Of a stretch of DNA of 41,883 nucleotides, positions 14,384 through 21,532 are shown piece after piece; the first letter of the stretch is position 1; the number at the start of each line of letters is the position of its first letter. Made by a program: the position numbers and the translations under genes. This stretch comes from a virus. The notes under the pieces are model-generated. The model searched no databases. It was given only the letters and a program-made list of their open reading frames with translations, and was not told the origin of the DNA. The DNA lies in the IMG/VR virus record IMGVR_UViG_3300034198_006958, positions 1-41,883 of that record. One strand, written 5' to 3'.

Positions 14384-16786
14384 CTAGGACAAGAAGTATT
14401 CAGACTCAGAAACTCGGTCAACGGAAAAATTACCAAGCAAAGGAATTTTATCTATTTCCTCTTGACTCGATTGATCAACAAGCTGCTGCCTGAAATTCTC
14501 CAGCTGATTTTCGGAGAATACCTCCTGATACTTTACTCTTACAACATCCCTCACCTCAGCGAGGCTTGAAGCATGAGAGAAGAAGCAATCATGAACGATG
14601 CCAAAGTGGATTGATCGTCTGCCAAGCTCGATTGCGACTAGGTGTGCGACCGATGCATCGAGTGAGTGAACAAAGTTTGGAGCGATGGTTCTAGTAGCTG
14701 CACGAGAATCCAATTCAGGTTGTTCTTCCAGCACTCTTCGGTAGTCGAATCGATCACCGAGAGCGGTCGTGATCTCAACCTCTTTGAATTTCCGGTAGTC
14801 GTTGTTCACCCAGAATCCGCTTGGGGTCTTCCACTGGATAGGACGCTCAGCCACGGAGAAGGGCTTGGCTACGGCTTTCAGCCAGTCCATGCACACTCGC
14901 GCCTGACCGAGATAGGGCTCCATCGCATCAAGGAGATGAGTGGTGAGCCACTTGGACATCTCCCGTCTCTCGCTCATTGGTAGGATCTTTTGAGCATCAG
15001 GGTTTGAGAACAGCTCACGGGCTAGAGCGTCATCAATGTGTTTCGTCACCCCATATCGCGTGACACCGTATGGAATTGTCATCACGGGGGTCTTCACCAG
15101 TTTCCTGCTTACCAATCCGGTGTTGAGCATCTGTGCTGCCATTGGATCGTCCAGCTCGTGCAGCTTGTCGATGAGAGCCTCAGCCACCAGCTGGTAGAGA
15201 TCGTTGGGCGATTCGGTGCAGGAGACGTTGGTTCTCTCACACCCTTCTGGATCACGCATGAGCATGGACAGGATCTGGAGCCCATTGTTGGTGGCATCTA
15301 GTGAGCAGGGGAGGTGGCTTATCGTGTCTGGTGTGGCGTTGGCGTACTCCATGCAGAAGGATAGGAACTGCCAAGGGTCGTCTGCCATTGTCCACCAGCT
15401 GTAGGATACGGGATCCTCTGCACAGGAGCGGATGTTCTGGATGTTGGCTGCTACCCAGCTGAGTCGCTCCTCGTAGGGCTTCTTGTCCATCCCCCACTTG
15501 TTGGCTCCGTGAATTGCCATCCACCGGATTCCATCATCACCTAGCTTACGTCCCGCCGCGAACAGCAAGAGCCCACGGGCAGCATCACTCCCTTGGAAAT
15601 GGAGAAGCTCGTTGAAGCAGTACATCCTCCCACGGAAATCCATCTGGACTGGGAAGTAGATTTCCTCATTGGTCTTCATTGTTTCTGCAATGCATAGCAG
15701 CTTTGCGATAATGAAGGCTTTGGTCTTGTTTTGGAAATTGGTGAGGTGAGCATTGAACGCTTGCCTCTTGTACTCTTTCTTCTTCTCTGGATCGGTATCG
15801 TTTGGATCGTATGGAGGAATCTCAATCACTCCGGAGAACGGAACAACCTCGTTCACGGAGAGCCCCCTTCGGTGATACTCCCTCATCGTGTGGAGGATTT
15901 TTTGGTTCACTTTCCACGGGATGGATTGCATCCCATTTACCGCTTTGAAGATCGTTGTGAAGTCCTTGTCGGCTAAGAAATCCCTATCACTCTGCCTCCT
16001 CACTTTGACGAGGGGGTAGCTGATGAGATCCGGATACCCCCCATCCGAGAGCCTGTGCCACTCCAAAGGCTTGATGACTGTTGGATACCTCAGAGGTTTA
16101 AGAAGCTCCGCTATCTCATTGTACTCTTTTACCCACTCCCTTGCTTGTTCGCTTAGCACGATGTGAGCCCTCAGACGTTTGCTCCCGTAGGCCACGTTCA
16201 CGAATTCGACGAGCCCACTGATGTTTTTGAAGATGTGCAGGAGGGTGACACCTAGATGGCAGCGATCCTTCAGCGTCCATTCGGTGACGTACCCGAAATT
16301 TGCGTAGAACCGCTTGTAGACCTTGTGTCTCCCCATCCTCCGCTTAGCCTCACTTGCTACTCGGTCGATGGTTCTGCGTACCCCTTCAGGCAGTTGTTCT
16401 CTGGTTTTTTTCCCTTCTATCTCCGCTTCCACAGCTCCACCTAGTTGAATAGCTGTGGCTGTGAGAGATTGCTCCTCTCCCATAGCAGAAAAGATGGTAC
16501 GCAGGACGATGTACGCAACTGCGTCTATGTCGGTAGTTACAAGTTTTTTGCAAGCCTCAACCAATACCCCAGCTTTCCGTTGTGCATTGGACTCAGCCCA
16601 TGCGCGGATAGCCTCAACCAGACGAGGGTGTAACTGAGATGCCATCTCTAGCCCCCAAGGGGTGGCAACGGGCAGATACCTCAGCTTCCGGTTGTAACGA
16701 GCCTTCCCCTCCTCCAGTGACTGATTCAGGAGCTTTGTTTGACGCGAATCATGACACAGCTCCATGCCGTTCTGGGTATCACTCAT
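14384..16786 (-). CDS. Single-subunit RNA polymerase (T7 gp1-like)
   Basis: The 800-residue enzyme (T7: 883) transcribes middle and late phage genes. Palm motif A is LPCSLDATNNGLQILSML (the T7 equivalent has DGSCSGIQH), motif B is RKLVKTPVMTIPYGVTRYG with the conserved Lys and Tyr, and motif C is FGIVHDCFFSH with the second catalytic Asp. The motif A and B variants resemble those of cyanophage and mitochondrial enzymes more than T7 itself. The gene is after the att-like site and before SSB. The leader shows no Shine-Dalgarno site. Confidence 0.96.
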   Translation of the reverse strand: MSDTQNGMELCHDSRQTKLLNQSLEEGKARYNRKLRYLPVATPWGLEMASQLHPRLVEAIRAWAESNAQRKAGVLVEACKKLVTTDIDAVAYIVLRTIFSAMGEEQSLTATAIQLGGAVEAEIEGKKTREQLPEGVRRTIDRVASEAKRRMGRHKVYKRFYANFGYVTEWTLKDRCHLGVTLLHIFKNISGLVEFVNVAYGSKRLRAHIVLSEQAREWVKEYNEIAELLKPLRYPTVIKPLEWHRLSDGGYPDLISYPLVKVRRQSDRDFLADKDFTTIFKAVNGMQSIPWKVNQKILHTMREYHRRGLSVNEVVPFSGVIEIPPYDPNDTDPEKKKEYKRQAFNAHLTNFQNKTKAFIIAKLLCIAETMKTNEEIYFPVQMDFRGRMYCFNELLHFQGSDAARGLLLFAAGRKLGDDGIRWMAIHGANKWGMDKKPYEERLSWVAANIQNIRSCAEDPVSYSWWTMADDPWQFLSFCMEYANATPDTISHLPCSLDATNNGLQILSMLMRDPEGCERTNVSCTESPNDLYQLVAEALIDKLHELDDPMAAQMLNTGLVSRKLVKTPVMTIPYGVTRYGVTKHIDDALARELFSNPDAQKILPMSERREMSKWLTTHLLDAMEPYLGQARVCMDWLKAVAKPFSVAERPIQWKTPSGFWVNNDYRKFKEVEITTALGDRFDYRRVLEEQPELDSRAATRTIAPNFVHSLDASVAHLVAIELGRRSIHFGIVHDCFFSHASSLAEVRDVVRVKYQEVFSENQLENFRQQLVDQSSQEEIDKIPLLGNFSVDRVSESEYFLS

Positions 16787-16863
16787 AAGTGGATGGTGTA
16801 AAGGGGTGTCTTTTCAGACGCATAGATGGTTAATCATTCATGTTGGCATTGGTGTGAAAAAGG

Positions 16864-16904
16864 GATTTTGAGTCGGTCGTGTCTACCACTTCCACCATAG
16901 GGGC
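16864..16904 (-). other. Probable attP core: 41-nt fragment of a tRNA-Leu gene (5' half, anticodon CAA)
   Basis: Read on the minus strand this non-coding stretch reproduces tRNA-Leu from base 1 to about base 40: acceptor strand GCCCCTA, the D-arm hallmark TGGTGGAAGTGGTAGACAC, and anticodon loop CTCAAAA (anticodon CAA). Agreement then stops: the 3' side of the anticodon stem does not pair, and no variable arm, T-arm or matching 3' acceptor follows, so it is not a working tRNA. A tyrosine integrase gene lies about 2 kb upstream in the same orientation. Integrases often use tRNA genes, and a 42-bp tRNA-Leu match is known in cyanophage P-SSP7, so this is very likely the attachment core. Confidence 0.8.
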
Positions 16905-16922
16905 GTTGAAATCATTGGGGAA

Positions 16923-17009
16923 TTAGAGACGGGGGTCAATGAATCCCCCCACCTCATGGAGCTTGTGACACAGCGTCTGCCACAGTGCAAGAATCGATAG
17001 ACGTGTCAT
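16923..17009 (-). CDS. Possible 28-residue peptide coupled to upstream gene
   Basis: An ATG overlapping the stop of the 136-codon gene (ATGA) opens a 28-codon frame, MTRLSILALWQTLCHKLHEV followed by GGFIDPRL. It is the last of a chain of genes each joined by ATGA. The amphipathic first half could be a helix. The G5/C5 hairpin seen in this stretch falls within the frame. Function unknown. Confidence 0.4.
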   Translation of the reverse strand: MTRLSILALWQTLCHKLHEVGGFIDPRL

Positions 17010-17416
17010 TTTGCTTGGCTCTCAGCCCAGAATCGGGAGCAGCACCCATCACACCCGTGAACTCCTTCGATAGGGTTCTTGAAGGCTGGGTCATCAGGGT
17101 CAGGGTGTCCGATACCATGTGGACAAATGCGCTCCATGATGCCTCGATCCTCGCGCCAGTTCTGAGGCCAATCCTTCATGTGGTGGTCGCTAGGATTGTG
17201 GATGCAGCAGTGGTTCCCCTCGCACTTGGTCTTGGGGTGGACGAGGAGGACTCGATCAGAGCCCACCAGCTTGTAGCGTTCCATGTTGCTGATAGCGATT
17301 TGAGTAAGGACACTCCGATGCCTTAGAGGTTTCTTCTTTTTCTTGAAGATGTCGTCGTAGTTGTCGCGGAACTTCTTGGAGAAGTTGTTGCGAGGTCTGG
17401 AGCCTTTTCCGTTCAT
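17006..17416 (-). CDS. Cys/His-rich protein of unknown function, 136 residues
   Basis: The N terminus is basic (MNGKGSRPRNNFSKKFRDNY, then KKKKKPLRHR), and the second half carries Cys/His clusters (CEGNHCCIHNPSDHHM, RICPHGIGHPDPDD, GCDGCCSRFW) that could bind zinc. The phrase ERICPHGIGHPDPD occurs in uncharacterised phage proteins I have seen. It overlaps its upstream neighbour by ATGA. A nucleic-acid-binding role is possible but not shown. Confidence 0.65.
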   Translation of the reverse strand: MNGKGSRPRNNFSKKFRDNYDDIFKKKKKPLRHRSVLTQIAISNMERYKLVGSDRVLLVHPKTKCEGNHCCIHNPSDHHMKDWPQNWREDRGIMERICPHGIGHPDPDDPAFKNPIEGVHGCDGCCSRFWAESQAK

Positions 17417-18027
17417 ATGGTTTGCGTTAGTGATTGGTTTTTCTTGAGTGCTTCGATCTCGTCGCGGAGGTTGTAGATCGCGTAATAGGGTTGTTCTTGT
17501 TCCTGCACAGGCAACAGGCGGCGGGTGCGGAAGCGAACTTCTGGTTTTCTCTTGTCGTTAATTGGTATGACTAGGTTTGGTGAAACTGGAATCCACATTC
17601 CAAGACTGAACACCTCATCCCCCTCTTGGATCACCTCGTCAGGGCCAAGCTCTCGCCATTCGGAGGCTGGTTCAGTAGTCAAGGATTCCTTGATAACTGG
17701 TTCCTCTGGAGCGGAGGCGAGTGCGTTGCGGAGTCGATAAATTACAGATGCCGTTGGTTCTGCATCTTTCCATAAAGGCGTTTCCCATCTGTCAACGACT
17801 GCTTGCGCGGCGTGTTTTAGCCCCTGAAGCTCCTCACGGAGCCTCTCGACTTCGGCCTCATGCTTACCCTCCGATTCCTCCGCTTCATGTGCCTTGGCTT
17901 GCCAGAAGGTGATTTCTCGCTCAAGTCGACGGCATAAATCTCCTAAAGCGTAAAAGTCGTGAGGGTATTCTACCTCACTTAACTCTAATTCAGCGGCATC
18001 CGTTCGTGGTGTGTCGGTTGTTGTCAT
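17413..18027 (-). CDS. Coiled-coil protein of unknown function, 204 residues
   Basis: The N terminus reads TPRTDAAELELSEVEYPHDF then LCRRLEREITFWQ and a heptad-like stretch (about residues 35-75), a layout common in phage early proteins with the TPRTD...LERE opening. The C-terminal half has DEVIQEGDEVFSLGMWIPV and a basic strand. Joined by ATGA overlaps to genes on both sides. No function can be assigned. Confidence 0.6.
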   Translation of the reverse strand: MTTTDTPRTDAAELELSEVEYPHDFYALGDLCRRLEREITFWQAKAHEAEESEGKHEAEVERLREELQGLKHAAQAVVDRWETPLWKDAEPTASVIYRLRNALASAPEEPVIKESLTTEPASEWRELGPDEVIQEGDEVFSLGMWIPVSPNLVIPINDKRKPEVRFRTRRLLPVQEQEQPYYAIYNLRDEIEALKKNQSLTQTI

Positions 18028-18206
18028 TTGAGTGTCTTCCCAGTGTAGTAGTGATACAAGACGCGACAGGCTTCTCGGATTTCAGAACAATCGGCCTTGT
18101 TTATCTTAGTCCAAAAGTCTTCGTGGTTACGTTTGTAGGTTTCCTTGAGTGATTTTGCTACAATTGCGTCTTCTGCTTCTGGGTTGAGCGTAAGTTTGAT
18201 TTTCAT
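18024..18206 (-). CDS. Small protein of unknown function, 60 residues
   Basis: MKIKLTLNPEAEDAIVAKSL opens a charged, helical protein with YKRNHEDFWTKINKAD and a C-terminal CRVLYHYYTGKTLK. Similar short proteins with an N-terminal beta strand and AIV..SLK.T helix occur in many phages without known role. ATGA overlaps join it to the 33-codon frame before it and the 204-codon gene after it. Confidence 0.6.
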   Translation of the reverse strand: MKIKLTLNPEAEDAIVAKSLKETYKRNHEDFWTKINKADCSEIREACRVLYHYYTGKTLK

Positions 18207-18304
18207 TTGTTTTTCTTGGGGTAGATGCTCTTCATGTATCGAGGGGATCCGATGAGCCCCTTGGCTTTGAGGTTGCCCAGCATGACCCAGATATACGGGA
18301 TCAT
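18203..18304 (-). CDS. Possible 33-residue peptide
   Basis: The ATG at 18304 opens MIPYIWVMLGNLKAKGLIGS and ends PKKNK, with its TGA overlapping the next start (ATGA). The hydrophobic first third and basic tail could be membrane-associated. Support comes from the unbroken chain of ATGA junctions in this operon; nothing else identifies it. Confidence 0.45.
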   Translation of the reverse strand: MIPYIWVMLGNLKAKGLIGSPRYMKSIYPKKNK

Positions 18305-18317
18305 GGGAGGGTATAGG

Positions 18318-18527
18318 CTAGTGACTGTGGGTTGTGACGGGTTCATTGTTTGGTTGTTTGTAGAGGATAGCTATCCAGTTCTTTGGAAGTTGATTCAGGA
18401 TGACGGGAACCATCGGGCTAGGGATACCGATAAATTGACCGTCCATTTTTCCGTCTTCGCGATGGAACGCTATGTTGAATTGCGTTGGCTGCGTTTGCTC
18501 CGTGGATGAGTCCGTTGATGAATGCAT
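18318..18527 (-). CDS. Small protein of unknown function, 69 residues
   Basis: A Ser/Thr/Gln-rich start (MHSSTDSSTEQTQPTQFN) is followed by a globular-looking core (IAFHREDGKMDGQFIGIPSP, ILNQLPKNWIAILYK). It overlaps the end of the previous gene by about 110 nt in another frame, which lowers confidence, although both frames look protein-like. No known family. Confidence 0.45.
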   Translation of the reverse strand: MHSSTDSSTEQTQPTQFNIAFHREDGKMDGQFIGIPSPMVPVILNQLPKNWIAILYKQPNNEPVTTHSH

Positions 18528-18669
18528 ATTTCATGTAGGCTTTGTGTCCGTCTTTGCTGTAGTAGCGGATACCGAATCGGTCGTACCACTCGTCAAATAC
18601 GTTATCGATGGGATCTTCGATCTTTGTTGGATCTTCGGTCTTATCAGTTGTCTTCTGTTTCTTTGTCAT
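18418..18669 (-). CDS. Small protein of unknown function, 83 residues
   Basis: Start set at the ATG at 18669 (MTKKQKTTDKTEDPTKIEDP), since the longer frame begins inside the previous gene. After a polar N terminus comes IDNVFDEWYDRFGIRYYSKD and a helix AYMKYAFINGLIHGANAANA, which looks folded. It overlaps the 74-codon gene by 26 nt. No function assigned. Confidence 0.55.
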   Translation of the reverse strand: MTKKQKTTDKTEDPTKIEDPIDNVFDEWYDRFGIRYYSKDGHKAYMKYAFINGLIHGANAANAIQHSVPSRRRKNGRSIYRYP

Positions 18670-18868
18670 AATCGTTCTTGTATTCTTCTTTGATGAAGTC
18701 GAGGTATTCGTCTTCAGGAATGCAGAACCCAGAAGCCTTGAGGAAGTTTGTGAAGGCTCCAAGGATCTCATCTAGTTTAGCCTGTGGTGGTATGTCTACC
18801 GTTACATAGCTGCTGACATGGGGTTCTAGTTCCGCAGGGATTTCTAATCTGAATGTTTGGTATTTCAT
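18644..18868 (-). CDS. Small acidic protein of unknown function, 74 residues
   Basis: MKYQTFRLEIPAELEPHVSS begins a beta-rich segment, followed by an amphipathic helix (LDEILGAFTNFLKASGF) and an acidic tail (DYDKETEDN). It starts 4 nt below the integrase stop with an A/C-rich leader (CAAACAAGTAACAAC before ATG) and no Shine-Dalgarno site. Unrecognised. Confidence 0.6.
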   Translation of the reverse strand: MKYQTFRLEIPAELEPHVSSYVTVDIPPQAKLDEILGAFTNFLKASGFCIPEDEYLDFIKEEYKNDYDKETEDN

Positions 18869-18872
18869 GTTG

Positions 18873-19901
18873 TTACTTGTTTGGGTTGTTCTCTAGTACT
18901 TTGACCGCATCGAATAGCTGCTGTGGGGCGAGGTGTGCGTACCTCAGGGTGATGGCAAGGGACTTGTGACCCAGCCACTCCTTGACGGTGAGGATAGGCA
19001 CTCCCCTTTGGACGAGGCGAGAGGCACAGGTGTGACGAAGAGCGTGAGGGACAAACTGGTCATCCTTGTCCAGCCCCATAGCCCTTCGGACGATGACCCA
19101 CTTGTGGTTGAAGGTGGTCTGCTTGATCTCTGAGAACGGGCCTTTCCCTCCTAGCCCCAGAACCTCAATCTCGTTGAGCATATCCATCACCCTTGTGGTC
19201 ACTGGGATGGATCGTGCCTGTCCGTTCTTGGTGTCCCAGAACCTTACGAGCTTGTGCTGGGAATCGATGTCCCTCCACTCCAGCTTGAGAGCCTCACCTA
19301 CACGGGCTCCGGTATCGACAAGGAAGAGGCACAGGGTGGAGAGGTCATGGGATCCCATGTCAGTGAACCGCTGTAGAAGCTCAGCCTCCTCAGCATCACT
19401 CAGCCACCGGAGACGATTCAAGGGCTCCTGCTTCCGCTCGATCATGGGGAGCTTCTCAATCCACCCACGAGCATGGGCAAACCGTAGCATCTTGGAGATA
19501 GCAGCCAGCTTGCGGTTGATCGTTCCGTCCCCATTACCCTTTCCCTGCAGGGTAGCGATGAAGGCATCGATGCTATCGGTGGTGATATGCCGATATGGAT
19601 TGTTCAGGCCGAAATGATCCAACACTGCCTTGCAGTTGACCTTGACTGACTTCTCCCCCTTACTGCCCTTCCACACTCGGTTGTAGACAACGCTATAAAG
19701 CTCAAGCCAAGTGTTAGGGGATGATGTGTCGGGAACGGTGATCGATGGGATCTGGTTGTTCTTGGGGATCTTCCTAGCTTCTTGATCCTTGATCCAGCTC
19801 TCAGCCTCGTACTTGTCGAGGAAGTCTTTGCGGATTCTCCTGCCATTGACCATGACGGAGGCTTGGAATCGACCGTTGGGACGGGATGTGATGGTTGCCA
19901 T
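18873..19901 (-). CDS. int: Tyrosine integrase
   Basis: Start placed at the ATG at 19901 (MATITSRPNGRFQASVMVNG); the upstream extension is a low-complexity CxCxS/TTTTT stretch. The 342-residue protein has an N-terminal arm-type DNA-binding domain, a SAM-like core-binding domain (about residues 55-150) and a catalytic domain with Arg200 (DTGARVGEAL), His286 and Arg289 (HALRHT), His312 (LGHKSL) and Tyr321 (RYAHL), the complete active set. It would insert the phage into the host at the tRNA-Leu-like core at 16864-16904. It lies after the MarR-like gene and before the small-gene chain. Confidence 0.95.
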   Translation of the reverse strand: MATITSRPNGRFQASVMVNGRRIRKDFLDKYEAESWIKDQEARKIPKNNQIPSITVPDTSSPNTWLELYSVVYNRVWKGSKGEKSVKVNCKAVLDHFGLNNPYRHITTDSIDAFIATLQGKGNGDGTINRKLAAISKMLRFAHARGWIEKLPMIERKQEPLNRLRWLSDAEEAELLQRFTDMGSHDLSTLCLFLVDTGARVGEALKLEWRDIDSQHKLVRFWDTKNGQARSIPVTTRVMDMLNEIEVLGLGGKGPFSEIKQTTFNHKWVIVRRAMGLDKDDQFVPHALRHTCASRLVQRGVPILTVKEWLGHKSLAITLRYAHLAPQQLFDAVKVLENNPNK

Positions 19902-19974
19902 TTTGTATCTTCTTTTGGTGGTGGTTGTGGTTTGGTCGGACTCGCACTCGCAATGCTCATCCAACCGTGGACGC

Positions 19975-20004
19975 ATCCTATGACGAGGTGGATGAATGGG
20001 TCAA
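19975..20004 (-). promoter_or_regulatory. Possible sigma70-like promoter for integrase
   Basis: On the minus strand, TTGACC (20004-19999) is followed after 18 bp by TAGGAT (19980-19975), about 75 bp before the integrase start in the MarR-integrase gap. Match to consensus is moderate (5/6 and 4/6). Confidence 0.35.
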
Positions 20005-20033
20005 CAAAAATGTTTTAGGAATTTTCTCAGCAC

Positions 20034-20381
20034 CTACGAACAAATGATTGACACCTGACGAGATAAGACAACACCAGACGGAGTGAGTTGCACCAGCTTG
20101 GCTCTTCTCTCCATTGGATTCTCGTAGGCAAGGACGAGGTTCAGCCCCTCCTTGTGATGCCGATCCACCTTGGACAGGGACGCAATGATCCTGCTGAGCG
20201 AGGACTGAGGGAGAGCAAGGGCTTTCTGCAATTCCATCATGGGGATGGGATCGGGATGGTGCAGAGCGACCGTGAGGAACACGAGGAGCTGAGTGGCTGT
20301 AATCTCAGCGTCGAGGAGTCGGAAGGTCTGGACTGCCTCGATGAACTTGATGAGCGGATCGTTCACGCTGCATTGTCCCAT
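20034..20381 (-). CDS. MarR-like winged-helix transcription regulator
   Basis: I start at the ATG at 20381, which follows GGGAGGG, one of the few good Shine-Dalgarno sites here. The 115-residue protein reads as a winged helix: ITATQLLVFLTVALHHPDPI, MMELQKALALPQSSLSRIIA (recognition helix), then the wing YENPMERRAKLVQLTPSGVV. The L-T-P-S-G-x-x-L end of the wing is typical of MarR proteins. It lies just upstream of integrase and downstream of a repeat-rich control region, so it is a good candidate for the lysogeny regulator. It may regulate itself through the iterons at 20543-20632. Confidence 0.75.
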   Translation of the reverse strand: MGQCSVNDPLIKFIEAVQTFRLLDAEITATQLLVFLTVALHHPDPIPMMELQKALALPQSSLSRIIASLSKVDRHHKEGLNLVLAYENPMERRAKLVQLTPSGVVLSRQVSIICS

Positions 20382-20491
20382 AAAACGAGACACCCTCCCG
20401 CACCAGCACACGCTGGGGAGAGGGCTCCTTTTCCGTTAAACCCAATGAGCGGCTTGGATTTCTCCAACGCGACTCGTGGTTTAAGCGGTCA

Positions 20492-20519
20492 ATGGTAGGG
20501 GGTAGGCATCAAATGTCAA
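20492..20519 (-). promoter_or_regulatory. Sigma70-like promoter upstream of the MarR-like gene
   Basis: On the minus strand a perfect TTGACA (20519-20514) is followed after 16 bp by TACCAT (20497-20492), about 110 bp before the MarR-like start and directly downstream of the tandem repeats. It would be read by host RNA polymerase. Confidence 0.45.
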
Positions 20520-20542
20520 CGTGGAAATGTGGAGGGTGTGAG

Positions 20543-20566
20543 CAAGGACGTAGACAAGGACGTAGG
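20543..20566. repeat. Two tandem 12-bp repeats (CAAGGACGTAG)
   Basis: CAAGGACGTAGA at 20543-20554 is followed directly by CAAGGACGTAGG at 20555-20566. They sit between the promoter at 20492-20519 and the 11-bp array, forming part of a compact control region. Confidence 0.8.
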
Positions 20567-20570
20567 CTTA

Positions 20571-20583
20571 TGACTGTGACTGT
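20571..20583. repeat. Overlapping TGACTGT motif pair
   Basis: TGACTGTGACTGT holds two copies of TGACTGT. The same word occurs twice at 22438-22452 in the control region above the DUF932-like gene, so it may be a shared operator. Confidence 0.5.
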
Positions 20584-20588
20584 AGATG

Positions 20589-20632
20589 GACTGGGTCGGG
20601 ACTGGGTCGGGACTGGGTCGGGACTGGGTCGG
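20589..20632. repeat. Four perfect tandem 11-bp iterons (GACTGGGTCGG)
   Basis: The unit GACTGGGTCGG is repeated four times without a mismatch at 20589, 20600, 20611 and 20622. The spacing is about one helical turn, so a protein could bind all copies on one face of the DNA. It lies in the only sizeable gap between the early operon terminator and the MarR-like gene. It could be an operator array, an integrase/excisionase arm site cluster, or an origin element. Confidence 0.85.
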
Positions 20633-20659
20633 TCAACTAATGTCAGAAATAAAGGCACG

Positions 20660-20692
20660 AAAAATCCCACTAATCGCATGGATCAGTGGGAT
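20660..20692 (-). terminator. Intrinsic terminator ending the early operon
   Basis: Inverted repeat AGTGGGAT/ATCCCACT (20685-20692 with 20664-20671) followed on the minus strand by TTTTT (20664-20660). It lies just after the 31-codon membrane-protein gene and before the iteron region, so it separates the early operon from the MarR-integrase unit. Confidence 0.75.
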
Positions 20693-20713
20693 GATTCTTT
20701 GATGCTTTAACTT

Positions 20714-20809
20714 TTATTTGTTCACTGCTTTAAGTATAAAAAGAAACTGGACAATGATCAGAAGGGAGAGCCCCAGCAAGTCAAAGAAATAGTCACTTGG
20801 CTTTTTCAT
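20714..20809 (-). CDS. Tiny single-span membrane protein, 31 residues
   Basis: The ATG at 20809 overlaps the stop of the Gp88-like gene (ATGA) and opens MKKPSDYFFDLLGLSLLIIV followed by QFLFILKAVNK. One hydrophobic helix (about residues 8-26) is flanked by basic ends. It lies immediately before an intrinsic terminator, so it is the last gene of the early operon. Comparable to the 28-residue membrane peptide at 22655-22741. Role unknown; small early membrane peptides can act on host envelope or superinfection. Confidence 0.6.
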   Translation of the reverse strand: MKKPSDYFFDLLGLSLLIIVQFLFILKAVNK

Positions 20810-21501
20810 AGTACGAAACCAGAAAGGTCTCTCTTGGCTTTCCCCTTAGCCTTCAGCCCTACCACTACGCCAGCAGGGTCAAGAAACCGGAGGTCTGACA
20901 AGTCACCATCTACCACGTGAACGCCGAAAGACTCGGGAGGAACAACGCGAAAGACTGCGGCAACGTTCCCACCTAGGGCAAGAACCTCCTCGCAAGCCTT
21001 TTGATTTGATTCAGAACGGGAGAAGGTGAGCGAATAATTCATGGGCCATGAATGGTCAGACAAAGATGAAACCATTCTTCTCTTGTTCTTTGTGTAATCG
21101 TAAAAGGTAACATTGGGAAACCTTTGGAAGATTGTAAGCCCCTGAAAACGATGCTTTTCCCATTCAATGTCACTTGTTCCGTTTAAGCGTACGCATGGGA
21201 TTTTCCCTTCCTTTTGTGCCTTTGTGATTAGGGAAGAGATATCTTTTACAAGGTCAGAAAAGAACTCCTCTTGTTCCTGAACAAATCGCCTTGTTTTTTC
21301 AATCCTTGCTTTTTGCACGTTTGAAAATGCTCCCCTTCCTGCCGAGTAAAGACAGGCGAGGCGACATCCTTTTGATGCATGGGGGCAAGTGTTGATAAGT
21401 CCGGATACGTCCGATGGGGCGAGGTAGAGTATCCCTGTAAGGTAGCCGTATTTTTCCCCTTTGGTGGTTTTAGAATCTGAGCCGATAGAAAGAAGTTTCA
21501 T
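20806..21501 (-). CDS. Gp88-like phage protein
   Basis: The 231-residue protein matches the pattern of the phage Gp88 family: LLSIGSDSKTTKGEKYGYLT, ILYLAPSDVSGLINTCPHAS, KGCRLACLYSAGRGAF and VQKARIEKTRRF. Three clustered Cys (about 39, 46 and 50) could bind a metal or cluster. Later it has VRLNGTSDIEWEKH and FYDYTKNKRRM, seen across the family. The family is widespread in phages and has no established function. It is in the early operon, 31 nt after the DUF932-like gene. Confidence 0.78.
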   Translation of the reverse strand: MKLLSIGSDSKTTKGEKYGYLTGILYLAPSDVSGLINTCPHASKGCRLACLYSAGRGAFSNVQKARIEKTRRFVQEQEEFFSDLVKDISSLITKAQKEGKIPCVRLNGTSDIEWEKHRFQGLTIFQRFPNVTFYDYTKNKRRMVSSLSDHSWPMNYSLTFSRSESNQKACEEVLALGGNVAAVFRVVPPESFGVHVVDGDLSDLRFLDPAGVVVGLKAKGKAKRDLSGFVL

Positions 21502-21532
21502 ATTTTTAAGGTGTTGAAGTTTCTCCTGCGAG

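Noticed and set aside
16864-16904. Functional tRNA-Leu gene
   Set aside because: Only the 5' half is present; the anticodon stem does not close and there is no T-arm or 3' acceptor strand.
16935-16960. GGGGG/CCCCC hairpin as a terminator before the att-like site
   Set aside because: No T tract follows on the minus strand and the stem falls inside a short coding frame linked by ATGA.
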